A stretch of DNA of 64,000 bases from Chloroflexota bacterium (GTDB lineage: Bacteria > Chloroflexota > Anaerolineae > J102): the NCBI GenBank assembly GCA_029782215.1, contig JAKOVD010000016.1, forward strand, positions 1 to 64,000, given 5' to 3'. How positions within the stretch are numbered: the stretch's first letter is position 1; the number at the start of each line of letters is the position of its first letter. Positions 33,106-42,653 of this stretch are shown here, in pieces. The notes under the pieces were generated by a model. It did not search any database. It saw only the letters and a program-made list of their open reading frames with translations, and was not told the origin of the DNA. A program made the position numbers and the translations under genes.

Positions 33106-33200
33106 CGTATGGGTTCCTTGAGGTTATCCTTAGGGAGGTAAATCCGTGGAGATTCGGCAGTGAAAGGTGCGTGCGCCAGACAACTTTCGCTGTCTATCGG

Positions 33201-33232
33201 CACACAAAAGGCGGGAGGCTGATTCGCCTCCC
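33201..33232 (-). promoter_or_regulatory. Attenuator-like hairpin in the rpmH leader
   Basis: Seven-bp stem 33213-33219/33226-33232, followed on the minus strand by GCCTTTTGTGTG. It lies between the promoter and rpmH, so it could stop transcription prematurely. Confidence 0.55.
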
Positions 33233-33248
33233 ACCGGCGTAACGGCGA

Positions 33249-33277
33249 ATTATACCTTGCGTGGGAGAGCGCGTCAA
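33249..33277 (-). promoter_or_regulatory. rpmH operon promoter
   Basis: TTGACG (33272-33277), 17-base spacer, TATAAT (33249-33254) on the minus strand. The leader before rpmH is about 137 bases. Confidence 0.85.
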
Positions 33278-33304
33278 AACTGCGCCTGTTTTTCGCCGCT
33301 CCCA

Positions 33305-33334
33305 TTGACACCGTCAACAGCAGGATGCTAAACT
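33305..33334 (+). promoter_or_regulatory. Promoter before the HTH regulator gene
   Basis: Perfect TTGACA (33305-33310), 18-base spacer and TAAACT (33329-33334) with extended TGC. A second box, TATAAG (33376-33381), lies 6 bases before the GTG start and could drive a leaderless transcript. Confidence 0.55.
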
Positions 33335-33387
33335 TCCACCATTGTCAGCCGTCCGGTTCTCCCTTTCCAATCACCTATAAGAATGCT

Positions 33388-34068
33388 GTGACCGACGAAA
33401 ATCGAGATTGGCTCACGCTAAGCGAGGCAAGCAAGCTCCTGGGCATCCATCCGGCCACGCTGCGCCAATGGGTCGATGCTGGGCAGGTGCCGTCGTTCCG
33501 CACGCCGGGTGGCCATCGACGCTTCCTGGCGGCCGATTTGCGTGCCTTCCTGATGCGCGCAAGCACGGGCGCTCCGGAATTGGAACAGGCTGGCGCCGGC
33601 AATGCGATGCTCGAAACCGCCCTGGTCCAGACGCGCAGCGAGCTGCGGCGATCGCCGCCTGACGAAAACACCTGGTACAGCGCCTTTGATGACCCCGGTC
33701 GTGAGCGCCAACGAGCGTTGGGCCGCCAGTTGTTTGAGTATGCGCTGCAGTACGTGACGCGGACGAACCTGCGCTCGGGCTTGCTGCCGCGCGGCCGCGC
33801 GTTAGGACAGGCCTATGCCGAGAGCTCGCTGCACTACAACATCTCGCTGCTTGAGACCGTACGCGCCTTCCAGTATTTCCGCATGAATTTGCTGCAGGCG
33901 CTGACCGGCAACAGCGTCAGCCCTCGCCCGCTGGACGTCGACGACCTGCGCTTGCGACAGGATGTCGATATCTTTCTCAACGAAGTGCTCTATGGCCTGA
34001 TCGAGGCCTACGAGGGCACGGTCCTGGGCGCGGGGACCACCGACTACGACAACGAAGAAGACTGGTAG
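33388..34068 (+). CDS. MerR/excisionase-type DNA-binding protein with helical C-terminal domain
   Basis: 226 residues from GTG 33388; the in-frame ATG at 33325 lies within the promoter. The N-terminal winged helix (about 8-55) has L-T-L-S-E-A-S-K-L-L-G-I-H-P-A-T-L-R-Q-W and the wing T-P-G-G-H-R-R-F. After a linker comes an all-helical domain (about 110-215) resembling the RsbR/RsbRD-like N-terminal domains of stress sensors (E-T-V-R-A-F-Q-Y-F-R). Probably a one-component regulator; target unknown. It is divergent from rpmH. Confidence 0.82.
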   Translation: MTDENRDWLTLSEASKLLGIHPATLRQWVDAGQVPSFRTPGGHRRFLAADLRAFLMRASTGAPELEQAGAGNAMLETALVQTRSELRRSPPDENTWYSAFDDPGRERQRALGRQLFEYALQYVTRTNLRSGLLPRGRALGQAYAESSLHYNISLLETVRAFQYFRMNLLQALTGNSVSPRPLDVDDLRLRQDVDIFLNEVLYGLIEAYEGTVLGAGTTDYDNEEDW

Positions 34069-34078
34069 CCGGGATGCC

Positions 34079-34612
34079 ATGAGCCGCCGCATTCTGGCCG
34101 GCGCCATCGTCGCTGTCATGGTCCTCGGAAGCCTTTGGATCTGGCTGAGTCGCGTACCCAGTGCTGGGCTTCCTCCTCAGCCCGCCGCCATCCCGCTGGC
34201 GGGTCATGCCGCGCCCTCATTCAGCCTCCCTGCCTCTGATGGCAGCATGATCGAGCTGGAGGGTCTGCGCGGCAAACCGATCGTGTTGAACTTCTGGGCA
34301 AGCTGGTGCGGTCCCTGCGAGGCGGAGATGCCGGAGCTCCAGGCTGCGTACGCCCGCTATGGCAGCAAGGACCTGGTCGTCCTGGGAGTCAACCAGGGCG
34401 AAGACGACGCTATCGTCAAGGACTACATGCAGCGCTTGGGGATCACCTTTCCGGTCGCCCTTGATCGCCAGCTCATCGCCGCCGGACGCTACAAGATCGA
34501 GTCGCTGCCGACCACTTTCTTCATCGACCGGAATGGGATCATTCGTGACCAGGTGGTTGGCCAGATGAACACGGCCGTACTCCAGCAGCATCTGCGCTCG
34601 ATCTACCCTTAG
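34079..34612 (+). CDS. TlpA/ResA-like membrane-anchored thioredoxin
   Basis: 177 residues. An uncleaved-looking N-terminal helix (about 5-25) anchors a thioredoxin fold outside the membrane. The active site W-C-G-P-C is at 76-80 (Cys77/Cys80), with the cis-proline in S-L-P-T-T-F-F-I-D near 150. This class reduces disulfides, for example in cytochrome c maturation. It begins 10 bases after the HTH gene and is followed by the Lgt-like gene, so the three form an operon. Confidence 0.92.
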   Translation: MSRRILAGAIVAVMVLGSLWIWLSRVPSAGLPPQPAAIPLAGHAAPSFSLPASDGSMIELEGLRGKPIVLNFWASWCGPCEAEMPELQAAYARYGSKDLVVLGVNQGEDDAIVKDYMQRLGITFPVALDRQLIAAGRYKIESLPTTFFIDRNGIIRDQVVGQMNTAVLQQHLRSIYP

Positions 34613-34651
34613 CGACGCTGGCATTTCCATCCTGTCCCTCTCGCCAGCCCT

Positions 34652-35386
34652 ATGCTCGTCGCCATCCATATCGGGCCTCTTGCCCTCCCGACCTACCCGC
34701 TGCTTCTCCTCCTCGGCCTCTATATGGGGCTGTGGTTCGGCGCCAAGGTGGCAGGCCGGCGCGGCCTCGATCCCAACCACATCTACAACTCCGGCTTCTA
34801 CGCCTTCATCGCCGCACTCGTCGCCGGCAGGCTGGGACATGTGCTGCACTTCTCGTCGGCCTACGCCGGCGATCCGCTGAGCATCCTTTCGCCAAACCTG
34901 GCCGCCTTTGAGCCGCTGGCAGCGGCGGCGGGGGCCGTGCTTGTGCTGGCTTTCTACATCCGCCGGCACAAGCTGCCCTTGGGGATCGTCATCGATGTCT
35001 TCGCGGCCGCCGCTCTGATGGCGCTCGCCTTCGTGGCGGCAGCCGATGCCCTCAACGGACGCCACTATGGCGTTCCCAGCACCTTACCGTGGGCGTTGGT
35101 GCAATGGGATGTCTACCGCCACCCCGTACAAGGGTATGAACTGCTGGGCATCCTCGCCGTATTGGCCCTCATCTGGACCTTTCTTGACCGCTTGCGCACA
35201 GGCTACGTTGCCCTGGCGGCAGTTGGCGGCTACGCCGCCGTCCGGCTGCTTGTCGATGCCTTTCGCGACCAGCCCACCACCATCGGTGATGGCTATCGTC
35301 TGAGCCAGGTGATTGCCCTTGTGGCGCTCCTGCTGGTCCTGGTGGCCGCCTACCAAACGCACAGGCAGGCGGATACCGTGGCTTAA
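34652..35386 (+). CDS. Divergent prolipoprotein diacylglyceryl transferase (Lgt) homologue
   Basis: 244 residues, seven hydrophobic segments. Lgt-like landmarks are I-G-P-L-A-L-P-T-Y at the start, V-A-G-R-L-G-H-V-L near 57, A-L-N-G-R-H-Y-G-V-P-S-T-L-P-W-A at 133-148 and Q-G-Y-E-L-L near 160. The H-G-G loop of true Lgt is missing and the conserved N-G-E-x-(F/Y)-G appears as N-G-R-H-Y-G, so the catalytic Glu is lost. It may have lost or changed activity. Neighbouring thioredoxin suggests an envelope redox setting. Confidence 0.8.
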   Translation: MLVAIHIGPLALPTYPLLLLLGLYMGLWFGAKVAGRRGLDPNHIYNSGFYAFIAALVAGRLGHVLHFSSAYAGDPLSILSPNLAAFEPLAAAAGAVLVLAFYIRRHKLPLGIVIDVFAAAALMALAFVAAADALNGRHYGVPSTLPWALVQWDVYRHPVQGYELLGILAVLALIWTFLDRLRTGYVALAAVGGYAAVRLLVDAFRDQPTTIGDGYRLSQVIALVALLLVLVAAYQTHRQADTVA

Positions 35387-36132
35387 CGGCTCACCTTGAG
35401 CTTGTCGGCCACCAGTGAGGCCATAAACTTGCGCTCGCCTGCGGTCACGAAGTTGATCACGAAATAGACGTCGTCCTCTTTGGGCTCAACCTCGATCACG
35501 GTCCCGGCGCCGAAGCGCTCATGGGTCACCTGCTGGCCGGCCCGCAACTGGCGCACCGCGGCGATTGCCTTCCCGTTGGCAGCAGGGGCCGCGCTTGCCT
35601 GCTTCTGGACCTCGGTAACGGCCCGCAGTTCGCGGTCGCGCCACGCCTCGGCAAACAGCGCCAGGTCCTCCGGCTTGTTCACCCGGCGCCTGATCTCATC
35701 CATGCGATGCCGCGCCTGGCTGAGGCGCTCCATCAAGGCCGCCTTGCCCTGGAAGCGCCCGCTCTGCGCCAGCCGCCGGGAGGCGCTGGCCAGCGCGATG
35801 CCCAAGTCCTTGAACTGATCGTTCGGATAGGCGTCGTCAGGGGCAATCAGCAGCAGATCGATGCCGTGCATACGGCAAAGCTCCTTGCGCACCTCGTCGC
35901 GCGACGCATCCTCTTTCTCCTCCCAGTCGCTCTTGCGGCCGGCCCCTTTTACCTGGAGTCCGACAAAGCGCACGGCCAGGCCGATCTCACCATAAAGAAG
36001 GTCCAGCTTGAGCCGGCGTCGTGTGCCGGGGTTCACCAACCATTCCGGTGAGGCATCGCGCTGGGTCTCAAAGCCCTCGAAGGTACGGGCCAGAATTTCA
36101 TTCCAGCCCATCAAACTCAGATAGGTGCTCAT
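35383..36132 (-). CDS. Nuclease-like protein with UvrD/PcrA-type C-terminal Tudor-like domain
   Basis: 249 residues. The N-terminal 100 residues contain D44, E49 and Q-V-K at 60-62 in a beta-beta arrangement reminiscent of the PD-(D/E)xK fold. The middle (about 105-190) is helical. The final 58 residues (G-Q-Q-V-T-H-E-R-F-G-A-G-T-V-I-E-V near 200) match the small domain at the C-terminus of PcrA/UvrD helicases, which contacts RNA polymerase. No helicase motifs are present. The stop overlaps the convergent Lgt-like gene by four bases. Function inferred only. Confidence 0.6.
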   Translation of the reverse strand: MSTYLSLMGWNEILARTFEGFETQRDASPEWLVNPGTRRRLKLDLLYGEIGLAVRFVGLQVKGAGRKSDWEEKEDASRDEVRKELCRMHGIDLLLIAPDDAYPNDQFKDLGIALASASRRLAQSGRFQGKAALMERLSQARHRMDEIRRRVNKPEDLALFAEAWRDRELRAVTEVQKQASAAPAANGKAIAAVRQLRAGQQVTHERFGAGTVIEVEPKEDDVYFVINFVTAGERKFMASLVADKLKVSR

Positions 36133-36209
36133 AGGGTATAGCGAACGGAACTCCGTAGATTGCCTGAGAAGGCGGCAGTCTAGCACAGATGTTCGCTTCG
36201 GTCAATCCT

Positions 36210-36995
36210 TTAGCGATAGAAGCGCAGCAGCATACGATCCATGAGCCCTGGGGCCAGCGCCGCCCCCCAGGCAAACACGCGGTCGAACAGCGTGGCGTAG
36301 GCATCTCGCGGCTCACGTTGGGCTGCCTTGACGATTGCCTTTGCCGTCACTTCCACCGGGGTTTTCGGGGCGCGATTGCGGCTGTAGGCGGAGGCATCGC
36401 CCGTCAGCTCGTTGCGGCTGAAATCCGTGCGCGTCACACCAGGATAGAACGTGACCACGCGCACCTGGCGTCCGTGCAGCTCCAGGCGCATCGATTCGGA
36501 GAGCGCATTCAGGGCGAACTTCGACCCGCAGTAGATGGCGGCATGTGGCATGGCACGGCGGCCGATAATAGAGGAGATGTTGACGATCAGTCCATCCCCG
36601 CGCGCTTTCATGCCTGGGAGCACCGCTTCAATGCAGTGGATGGCGCCCCAGTAGTTGACGGCAAACACGTGGTGGGCCGCCGCCAGGTCGATCTCGCCCA
36701 CCGGACTGCGCATGCCCACGCCGGCGTTGTTGATCAGGATGTCCACGGCGCCAAACGTCTGCTCCACCGCGGCGACTGCCTGCAGCACCTCGTCCTTGTG
36801 GCTGACGTCGGCCACCACCGTCAGGGCTTGCACTCCCCTGACCCTGGTCAGCTCCTCGGCCAGCGCCTGCAAACGATCGGCGGAGCGCGCCAGGAGCGCC
36901 AGACGCACACCGTGATCGGCAAAGGCGCGGGCGGTGGCGGCCCCGATGCCCTGCGAGGCCCCCGTGATCAGGACCGTGCGGCCTTCAAGCTTCAT
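36210..36995 (-). CDS. Short-chain dehydrogenase/reductase
   Basis: 261 residues. Rossmann motif T-G-A-S-Q-G-I-G at 11-18, N-N-A-G near 90, catalytic S-S near 138 and Y-C-G-S-K near 152 (Y-x3-K), all intact. The C-terminal part is longer and hydrophobic (F-A-W-G-A-A-L-A-P-G), as in the DltE/YqjQ-like branch that acts on lipophilic substrates. ATG overlaps the sortase stop by four bases, so the two are translated together. Confidence 0.9.
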   Translation of the reverse strand: MKLEGRTVLITGASQGIGAATARAFADHGVRLALLARSADRLQALAEELTRVRGVQALTVVADVSHKDEVLQAVAAVEQTFGAVDILINNAGVGMRSPVGEIDLAAAHHVFAVNYWGAIHCIEAVLPGMKARGDGLIVNISSIIGRRAMPHAAIYCGSKFALNALSESMRLELHGRQVRVVTFYPGVTRTDFSRNELTGDASAYSRNRAPKTPVEVTAKAIVKAAQREPRDAYATLFDRVFAWGAALAPGLMDRMLLRFYR

Positions 36996-37876
36996 TTGCC
37001 CTCGATTCCGGTCAACAGACCGGTCACAATCACCCGGTGAGTGTTCGAGGTCGGCGGCCAACAGGTGACCAGGGTCAACTGGGCGAAATCGGTTGGCTCC
37101 ATGTACTTGGCGTTGTCTTCGCGGCTGGCGATTGAGGCATTGCGTTCGGGGAAGCGCTGCCATCCATTGACCTGGTAGGTGAAACGCCGGCCCCCTTCGT
37201 CGACAAGGATCATCGCATCGCCCAGGCCGAAGTCCACTCCCGGCTCGCCAATCACACAGACAGACCTGAAGACGGCGCCGCCGATATTGTTGTGTCCTGA
37301 CAGGACCACGTTGCCCACTTCCCCGGGATAGGCCGAATTGAGGTGGTGGCCGGCGGCGTTGTCAACGACATCCCATTCACTGTGCGTTCCGTTGGCATCG
37401 GTGACCACGTGCCACCCCATCGGCTCGACGGCAGCATCCAGGTTCAACGCCGGTATCAACAGCTTCACGGGTGGCCGTCCTTCACCCGACGGCAGAGGCG
37501 CCACCGTGGGCAAAGCCACCGGTCCGGCGACATCAACGCGTTCGCCGGGCGTGGGCTGTGTCCGGGCCGCCGGCGATGGCTCCCTCTTCGCCGCTGCAAG
37601 GGTGGGGGACGGCGTCGGTCTTGCCGACGCCCTGGTAGGTTGCGGCGTTCCCGAGGCCATCTGCAGGCGCTCCGGCGCCGGCGGCAATGCCACCGCCTGC
37701 GCACCGCGCGCAGCGCTCACGGGCGTCGTTTGAACGGCCGCCGCCGTCGGTGTCCATGTGGGCGCCTCCACCGGGGTCATTCCGGCGCCTTCGCTCGGCG
37801 CAATGCATCCAGCAAGCGCCAGGACGAACCCGCACCATGCGATTGCGGAGAGAGCGAACAGAAGGCCACGCGACAT
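36992..37876 (-). CDS. Lipoprotein sortase (class D/E-like)
   Basis: 294 residues. A lipobox L-A-G-C sets Cys24 as the lipid anchor; about 25-132 is Pro/Thr/Ala-rich linker; the sortase barrel follows with His195 in V-L-S-G-H-N, the nucleophile Cys272 in T-L-V-T-C-W-P and Arg281 in N-T-H-R. Sortases join proteins to each other or to cell-wall components. A lipidated sortase is unusual, since most have a transmembrane anchor. No LPxTG-type substrate gene is evident in the window. Confidence 0.88.
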   Translation of the reverse strand: MSRGLLFALSAIAWCGFVLALAGCIAPSEGAGMTPVEAPTWTPTAAAVQTTPVSAARGAQAVALPPAPERLQMASGTPQPTRASARPTPSPTLAAAKREPSPAARTQPTPGERVDVAGPVALPTVAPLPSGEGRPPVKLLIPALNLDAAVEPMGWHVVTDANGTHSEWDVVDNAAGHHLNSAYPGEVGNVVLSGHNNIGGAVFRSVCVIGEPGVDFGLGDAMILVDEGGRRFTYQVNGWQRFPERNASIASREDNAKYMEPTDFAQLTLVTCWPPTSNTHRVIVTGLLTGIEGK

Positions 37877-37981
37877 AGACTGGCAACCCCACGGCTAACC
37901 CGCCGATCGGGGTGGGGACATCATACCCGACCGGACGCCCAATGCCCAACGCCCGACCCGTTGCCTTCCCGCTTTTGGGCG

Positions 37982-37990
37982 TGCTATCAT
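37982..37990 (+). promoter_or_regulatory. Extended -10 promoter of the histidine kinase gene
   Basis: TGCTATCAT, followed by a TGGAG site and the ATG at 38011. Confidence 0.5.
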
Positions 37991-38010
37991 CCCTTTCTGG
38001 AGCCATCGAC

Positions 38011-39570
38011 ATGAGTCTTTCCCTCTATTCCACCTATCGGCAGCGCCAACTGGAAGCGCTGCTTGAGATCAGCCGGGCCTTGACCTCGCGCCTCGATCTG
38101 CCTTCCCTGCTGCGCACCATCCTGGGGTATGCCGCCGAAATGGTGCGCGCCGAGGTCGGCTATATCGCCTTGACCATGCCCACCGGCAATCTGCGCATGG
38201 CGACCGGCTATGGTCTGCCCTCCAATGTCTTCAACGCCCTGGCTCCTTACCTGGCACAGAAAAGCCCAGAGCAGGACTTCTGGAACGAGGCAGAGTTGCG
38301 CCGCCAGCTCGGCATCGTGTCGGAAACGTCTGGCCGGGTCCTGGAGCAGGTGGTCGCCTTGCCGCTGGTGGTCGAAGAGGAGCGCATCCTGGGCGGCATC
38401 TTCCTGTTTCGGGCCGGTTCCTCTGGCTTCTCTGCGGGTGACCGCTCCCTGCTGCGCGACTTTGCCGACCAGGCGGGCATTGCCGTACGCAATGCCCGCC
38501 TGGTCGAACAACTGCGGGAAGAAAAGGCTCGCGTCGAGACCATTCTGCAGCACAGCCCAAACGGGGTCATGATCCTGGATCCCTTTCTGCGAGTGATCAT
38601 CATCAACCGGGCCCTGTCCGAGTTGGTTGGCCTATCCGAAACGGCGGCCAGGGGGTTGCCCTGTTCGCAGGTCCTGCCCCTGCAGAACACCACGGGCGAC
38701 CATCTCTGCCTGAATGACGTCGCCCCCCCCGCTCCCACCAGCATCTGGTACGGTGAAGGCGATGTGGTTCGTCCGGGGCAGAAGAGGGTCACGGTCGGCG
38801 TCACCTACTCGCCGCTGTTCGACCGCAATGGCAATCTGCTCAACGTCATCGCCACCCTCACCGACATCACCCGCTACCGGGAGGCGGAGGAACTCAAGTC
38901 CACGTTCATCTCCGTCATCTCCCATGAGCTGAAGACGCCCGTCAGCCTGATCAAGGGCTATGCCAGCACCCTGGCACGCGAGGATGCGCACCCCGACGAA
39001 ACGACGGTGCGCGAAAGCGCCGCCATCATCGAGGAAGAGAGCAACCGCCTCAACGACCTGATCAACAATCTCCTGGATGCCTCCCGCATCCAGGCGGGTG
39101 CGCTCAAGCTGGACTTGGGCGATGTGGCGCTCGCGCGCGTCGCCCAGGTGGCCGTCGAGCGCTTCCAGACACAGACAGACAGCCATCGCTTCCAGCTCGA
39201 TTTTCCGCCCGACCTGCCCCTTGTCCACGGCGAAGAGCGCCGCATCCGCCAGATCTACGACAATCTGATCGGCAATGCGATCAAGTATTCTCCGGCAGGC
39301 GGCGCCATCACCGTGGGCGCCCGGCGCGACGATGGGCGCGTCGTCACCTACGTTTCTGACACGGGCATCGGCATCCCCAGGGACGAGCAGGCAAGCATCT
39401 TCGAGCGCTTTTATCGCGTCGATTCAAGCCTGCGCCGCAGCACCCAGGGCGCCGGTCTTGGCCTCTATCTCGTCAAGGCCATCGCCGAAGCCCACGGCGG
39501 CGAAGTATGGGTGGAGAGTGAAACCGGCAAAGGCACCACCTTCTATGTGGCGCTGCCGCAGGCCCACTAG
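38011..39570 (+). CDS. Soluble GAF-PAS sensor histidine kinase
   Basis: 519 residues without a transmembrane segment. A GAF domain covers about 15-165, a PAS domain about 172-295, then HisKA with phospho-acceptor His305 in F-I-S-V-I-S-H-E-L-K-T-P and a HATPase domain with the N box (D-N-L-I-G-N-A-I-K-Y-S), D-T-G-I-G-I-P and G-L-G-L-Y-L-V-K. Probably an intracellular redox or small-ligand sensor. No response regulator gene is adjacent, so it is an orphan kinase. Confidence 0.95.
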   Translation: MSLSLYSTYRQRQLEALLEISRALTSRLDLPSLLRTILGYAAEMVRAEVGYIALTMPTGNLRMATGYGLPSNVFNALAPYLAQKSPEQDFWNEAELRRQLGIVSETSGRVLEQVVALPLVVEEERILGGIFLFRAGSSGFSAGDRSLLRDFADQAGIAVRNARLVEQLREEKARVETILQHSPNGVMILDPFLRVIIINRALSELVGLSETAARGLPCSQVLPLQNTTGDHLCLNDVAPPAPTSIWYGEGDVVRPGQKRVTVGVTYSPLFDRNGNLLNVIATLTDITRYREAEELKSTFISVISHELKTPVSLIKGYASTLAREDAHPDETTVRESAAIIEEESNRLNDLINNLLDASRIQAGALKLDLGDVALARVAQVAVERFQTQTDSHRFQLDFPPDLPLVHGEERRIRQIYDNLIGNAIKYSPAGGAITVGARRDDGRVVTYVSDTGIGIPRDEQASIFERFYRVDSSLRRSTQGAGLGLYLVKAIAEAHGGEVWVESETGKGTTFYVALPQAH

Positions 39571-39596
39571 CTGGCAAGCCCTGGCGCCGGCAAACC

Positions 39597-40601
39597 CTAG
39601 ATCGTGGGCAGGAACCGGCGCATCACGTCCAGGTTTTCCAGGGCTCGTCCCGCGCCCACCGCCACGCAGGCGATGGGATTTTCCGCCACAAAACACGGCA
39701 CCCCGGTTTCCCGCGTCAGCAGCTTGTCGACGTTGCGCAGTTGGGCGCCGCCGCCCGTCAACACCATGCCGCGGTCGATGATATCGGCCGCCAACTCCGG
39801 AGGGGTCTTTTCCAGCGTCTGCCGCACGGCGCCGACAATGGCGCTCAACGGCTCGCTGATGGCGTCGGTCACTTCTGACGACGTCACCGTGATCGTCTTG
39901 GGCAAACCAGCGATCTGGTCACGGCCGCGCACTTCCATCGAAAGCGGTCCCTCCAGTGGCAGCGCCGACCCGATCTGGATCTTCATCTCTTCGGCAGTCT
40001 GCTCGCCGATGATAAGATTGTACTTCTTGCGGATATAGCCGATGATCGACTGGTCAATACGGTTGCCGCCGACCCGTGCGCTGCTCCACACCACGATATC
40101 GTGCATCGAGACAACAGCGGCCTCGCTGGTGCCCCCGCCGATATCGACGACCATATTGCCGGTCGGCGTGTTGATTGGCAAGCCGGCCCCATAAGCGGCT
40201 GCCAGCGGCTCCGGGATCAGATAGGCTTCCTTGGCTCCGGCCTGAATGGCGGCATCATAGACGGCGCGCCGTTCCACACTGGTGACTCCCTGCGGCGTGC
40301 TGATCATGACCTGAGGACGCAGCAGGGGATTGCGGCCGATGACGCGGCGAATGAAATAGCGCAGCATGCGCTCGGTGACGATGTAGTCGGCGATCACGCC
40401 GTCACGCAGAGGCCGCGAGACCTCGATGCTCTCGGGCACCCGGCCCACCATCTCGGACGCCTCTGCACCCACGGCGACGATCCGGTTGTCACGCACGGAG
40501 ATTGCCACGACGCTGGGCTCCAGCAAGACAACGCCCTTGCCGCGCACGTACACCAGTACATTGACGGTGCCCAGATCGATACCGATTTGTTTTTCAAACA
40601 T
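39597..40601 (-). CDS. mreB: Rod shape-determining protein MreB
   Basis: 334 residues, bacterial actin. Phosphate-1 loop [11 protein letters not shown] near residue 7, phosphate-2 [11 protein letters not shown] near 152 and the adenosine motif L-T-G-G-G-A-Q-L near 283 are intact. The first loop has Val where Ala/Thr is usual. It stands alone: no mreC, mreD or rodA is beside it, and it converges on the histidine kinase gene with a 26-base gap. Membrane-binding N-terminal residues (M-F-E-K-Q) are short. Confidence 0.95.
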   Translation of the reverse strand: MFEKQIGIDLGTVNVLVYVRGKGVVLLEPSVVAISVRDNRIVAVGAEASEMVGRVPESIEVSRPLRDGVIADYIVTERMLRYFIRRVIGRNPLLRPQVMISTPQGVTSVERRAVYDAAIQAGAKEAYLIPEPLAAAYGAGLPINTPTGNMVVDIGGGTSEAAVVSMHDIVVWSSARVGGNRIDQSIIGYIRKKYNLIIGEQTAEEMKIQIGSALPLEGPLSMEVRGRDQIAGLPKTITVTSSEVTDAISEPLSAIVGAVRQTLEKTPPELAADIIDRGMVLTGGGAQLRNVDKLLTRETGVPCFVAENPIACVAVGAGRALENLDVMRRFLPTI

Positions 40602-40640
40602 GAGTGGTTTGCCTCAATTCCTTGACAGACAGTGGTCGGG

Positions 40641-40669
40641 ATTATACATCAGGGCAAGAGGCTGCCCAA
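40641..40669 (-). promoter_or_regulatory. mreB promoter
   Basis: TTGGGC (40664-40669), 17-base spacer, TATAAT (40641-40646) on the minus strand. The leader is about 33 bases with a GAGG site. Confidence 0.65.
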
Positions 40670-40680
40670 GGCGCGGGCAG

Positions 40681-40711
40681 CAAAAACCGGGCGTCTGGAC
40701 CAACGCCCGGT
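40681..40711 (-). terminator. Terminator of the ATP synthase operon
   Basis: Nine-bp stem 40686-40694/40703-40711, 8-base loop, then TTTTTG on the minus strand; 41 bases after atpC. Confidence 0.9.
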
Positions 40712-40751
40712 CTGGCAGAAACGTTTCACTTGCCGCTTGTCGCGTCCCAGC

Positions 40752-41210
40752 CTACTTCTCTGAGAATTCGGCCGGACGCTGGGGGCGTTTGCCGCCGTGG
40801 CGGCGACGGGCCGCCTGCAGGCGCGCAGCGGAGCGCCGGAGCTGCGCTTCCATCGCCACATGGCGATCGCGGTCCTGCGCCTGCAGCGGGCTGGACAGGT
40901 AGGCTTCGGCCCGCTTCCTGGCTTCCTCGGCGCGCACGACGTCGATTTCTTCGGGCAGCTCGGCCGAGCGAGCCGCCAGGATGATCTTGTCCGGGCGCAC
41001 CTCGACAAAACCACCGCCCACGACGAAGTACTGGTCTGGCTGTCCCGCCTTGCGCACCGTGACTTCGCCGGGGACGACCACGGCCATCAAAGGCGCATGC
41101 TTGGGCAGCACGCCAATGACGCCATCGGCGCCGGGGATGATCACCATCGATACGTCATCGTCGTAGACGAGACGATCCTGGGTCACAAACTCGAAATGGA
41201 TCGTAGACAT
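40752..41210 (-). CDS. atpC: ATP synthase subunit epsilon
   Basis: 152 residues. The N-terminal beta-sandwich has D-R-L-V-Y-D-D-D-V and P-G-A-D-G-V-I-G-V-L-P-K-H-A-P-L-M; the C-terminal helical hairpin (about 88-130) can brake ATP hydrolysis. The last 25 residues are an extra basic tail (R-R-R-H-G-G-K-R). Its ATG directly follows the atpD stop codon. Last gene of the operon. Confidence 0.95.
   Translation of the reverse strand: MSTIHFEFVTQDRLVYDDDVSMVIIPGADGVIGVLPKHAPLMAVVVPGEVTVRKAGQPDQYFVVGGGFVEVRPDKIILAARSAELPEEIDVVRAEEARKRAEAYLSSPLQAQDRDRHVAMEAQLRRSAARLQAARRRHGGKRPQRPAEFSEK

Positions 41211-42653
<1,443 letters not shown>

Noticed and set aside
32971-33400. Replication origin next to rpmH
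   Set aside because: No cluster of DnaA-box-like TTATCCACA sequences and no dnaA or dnaN beside it.
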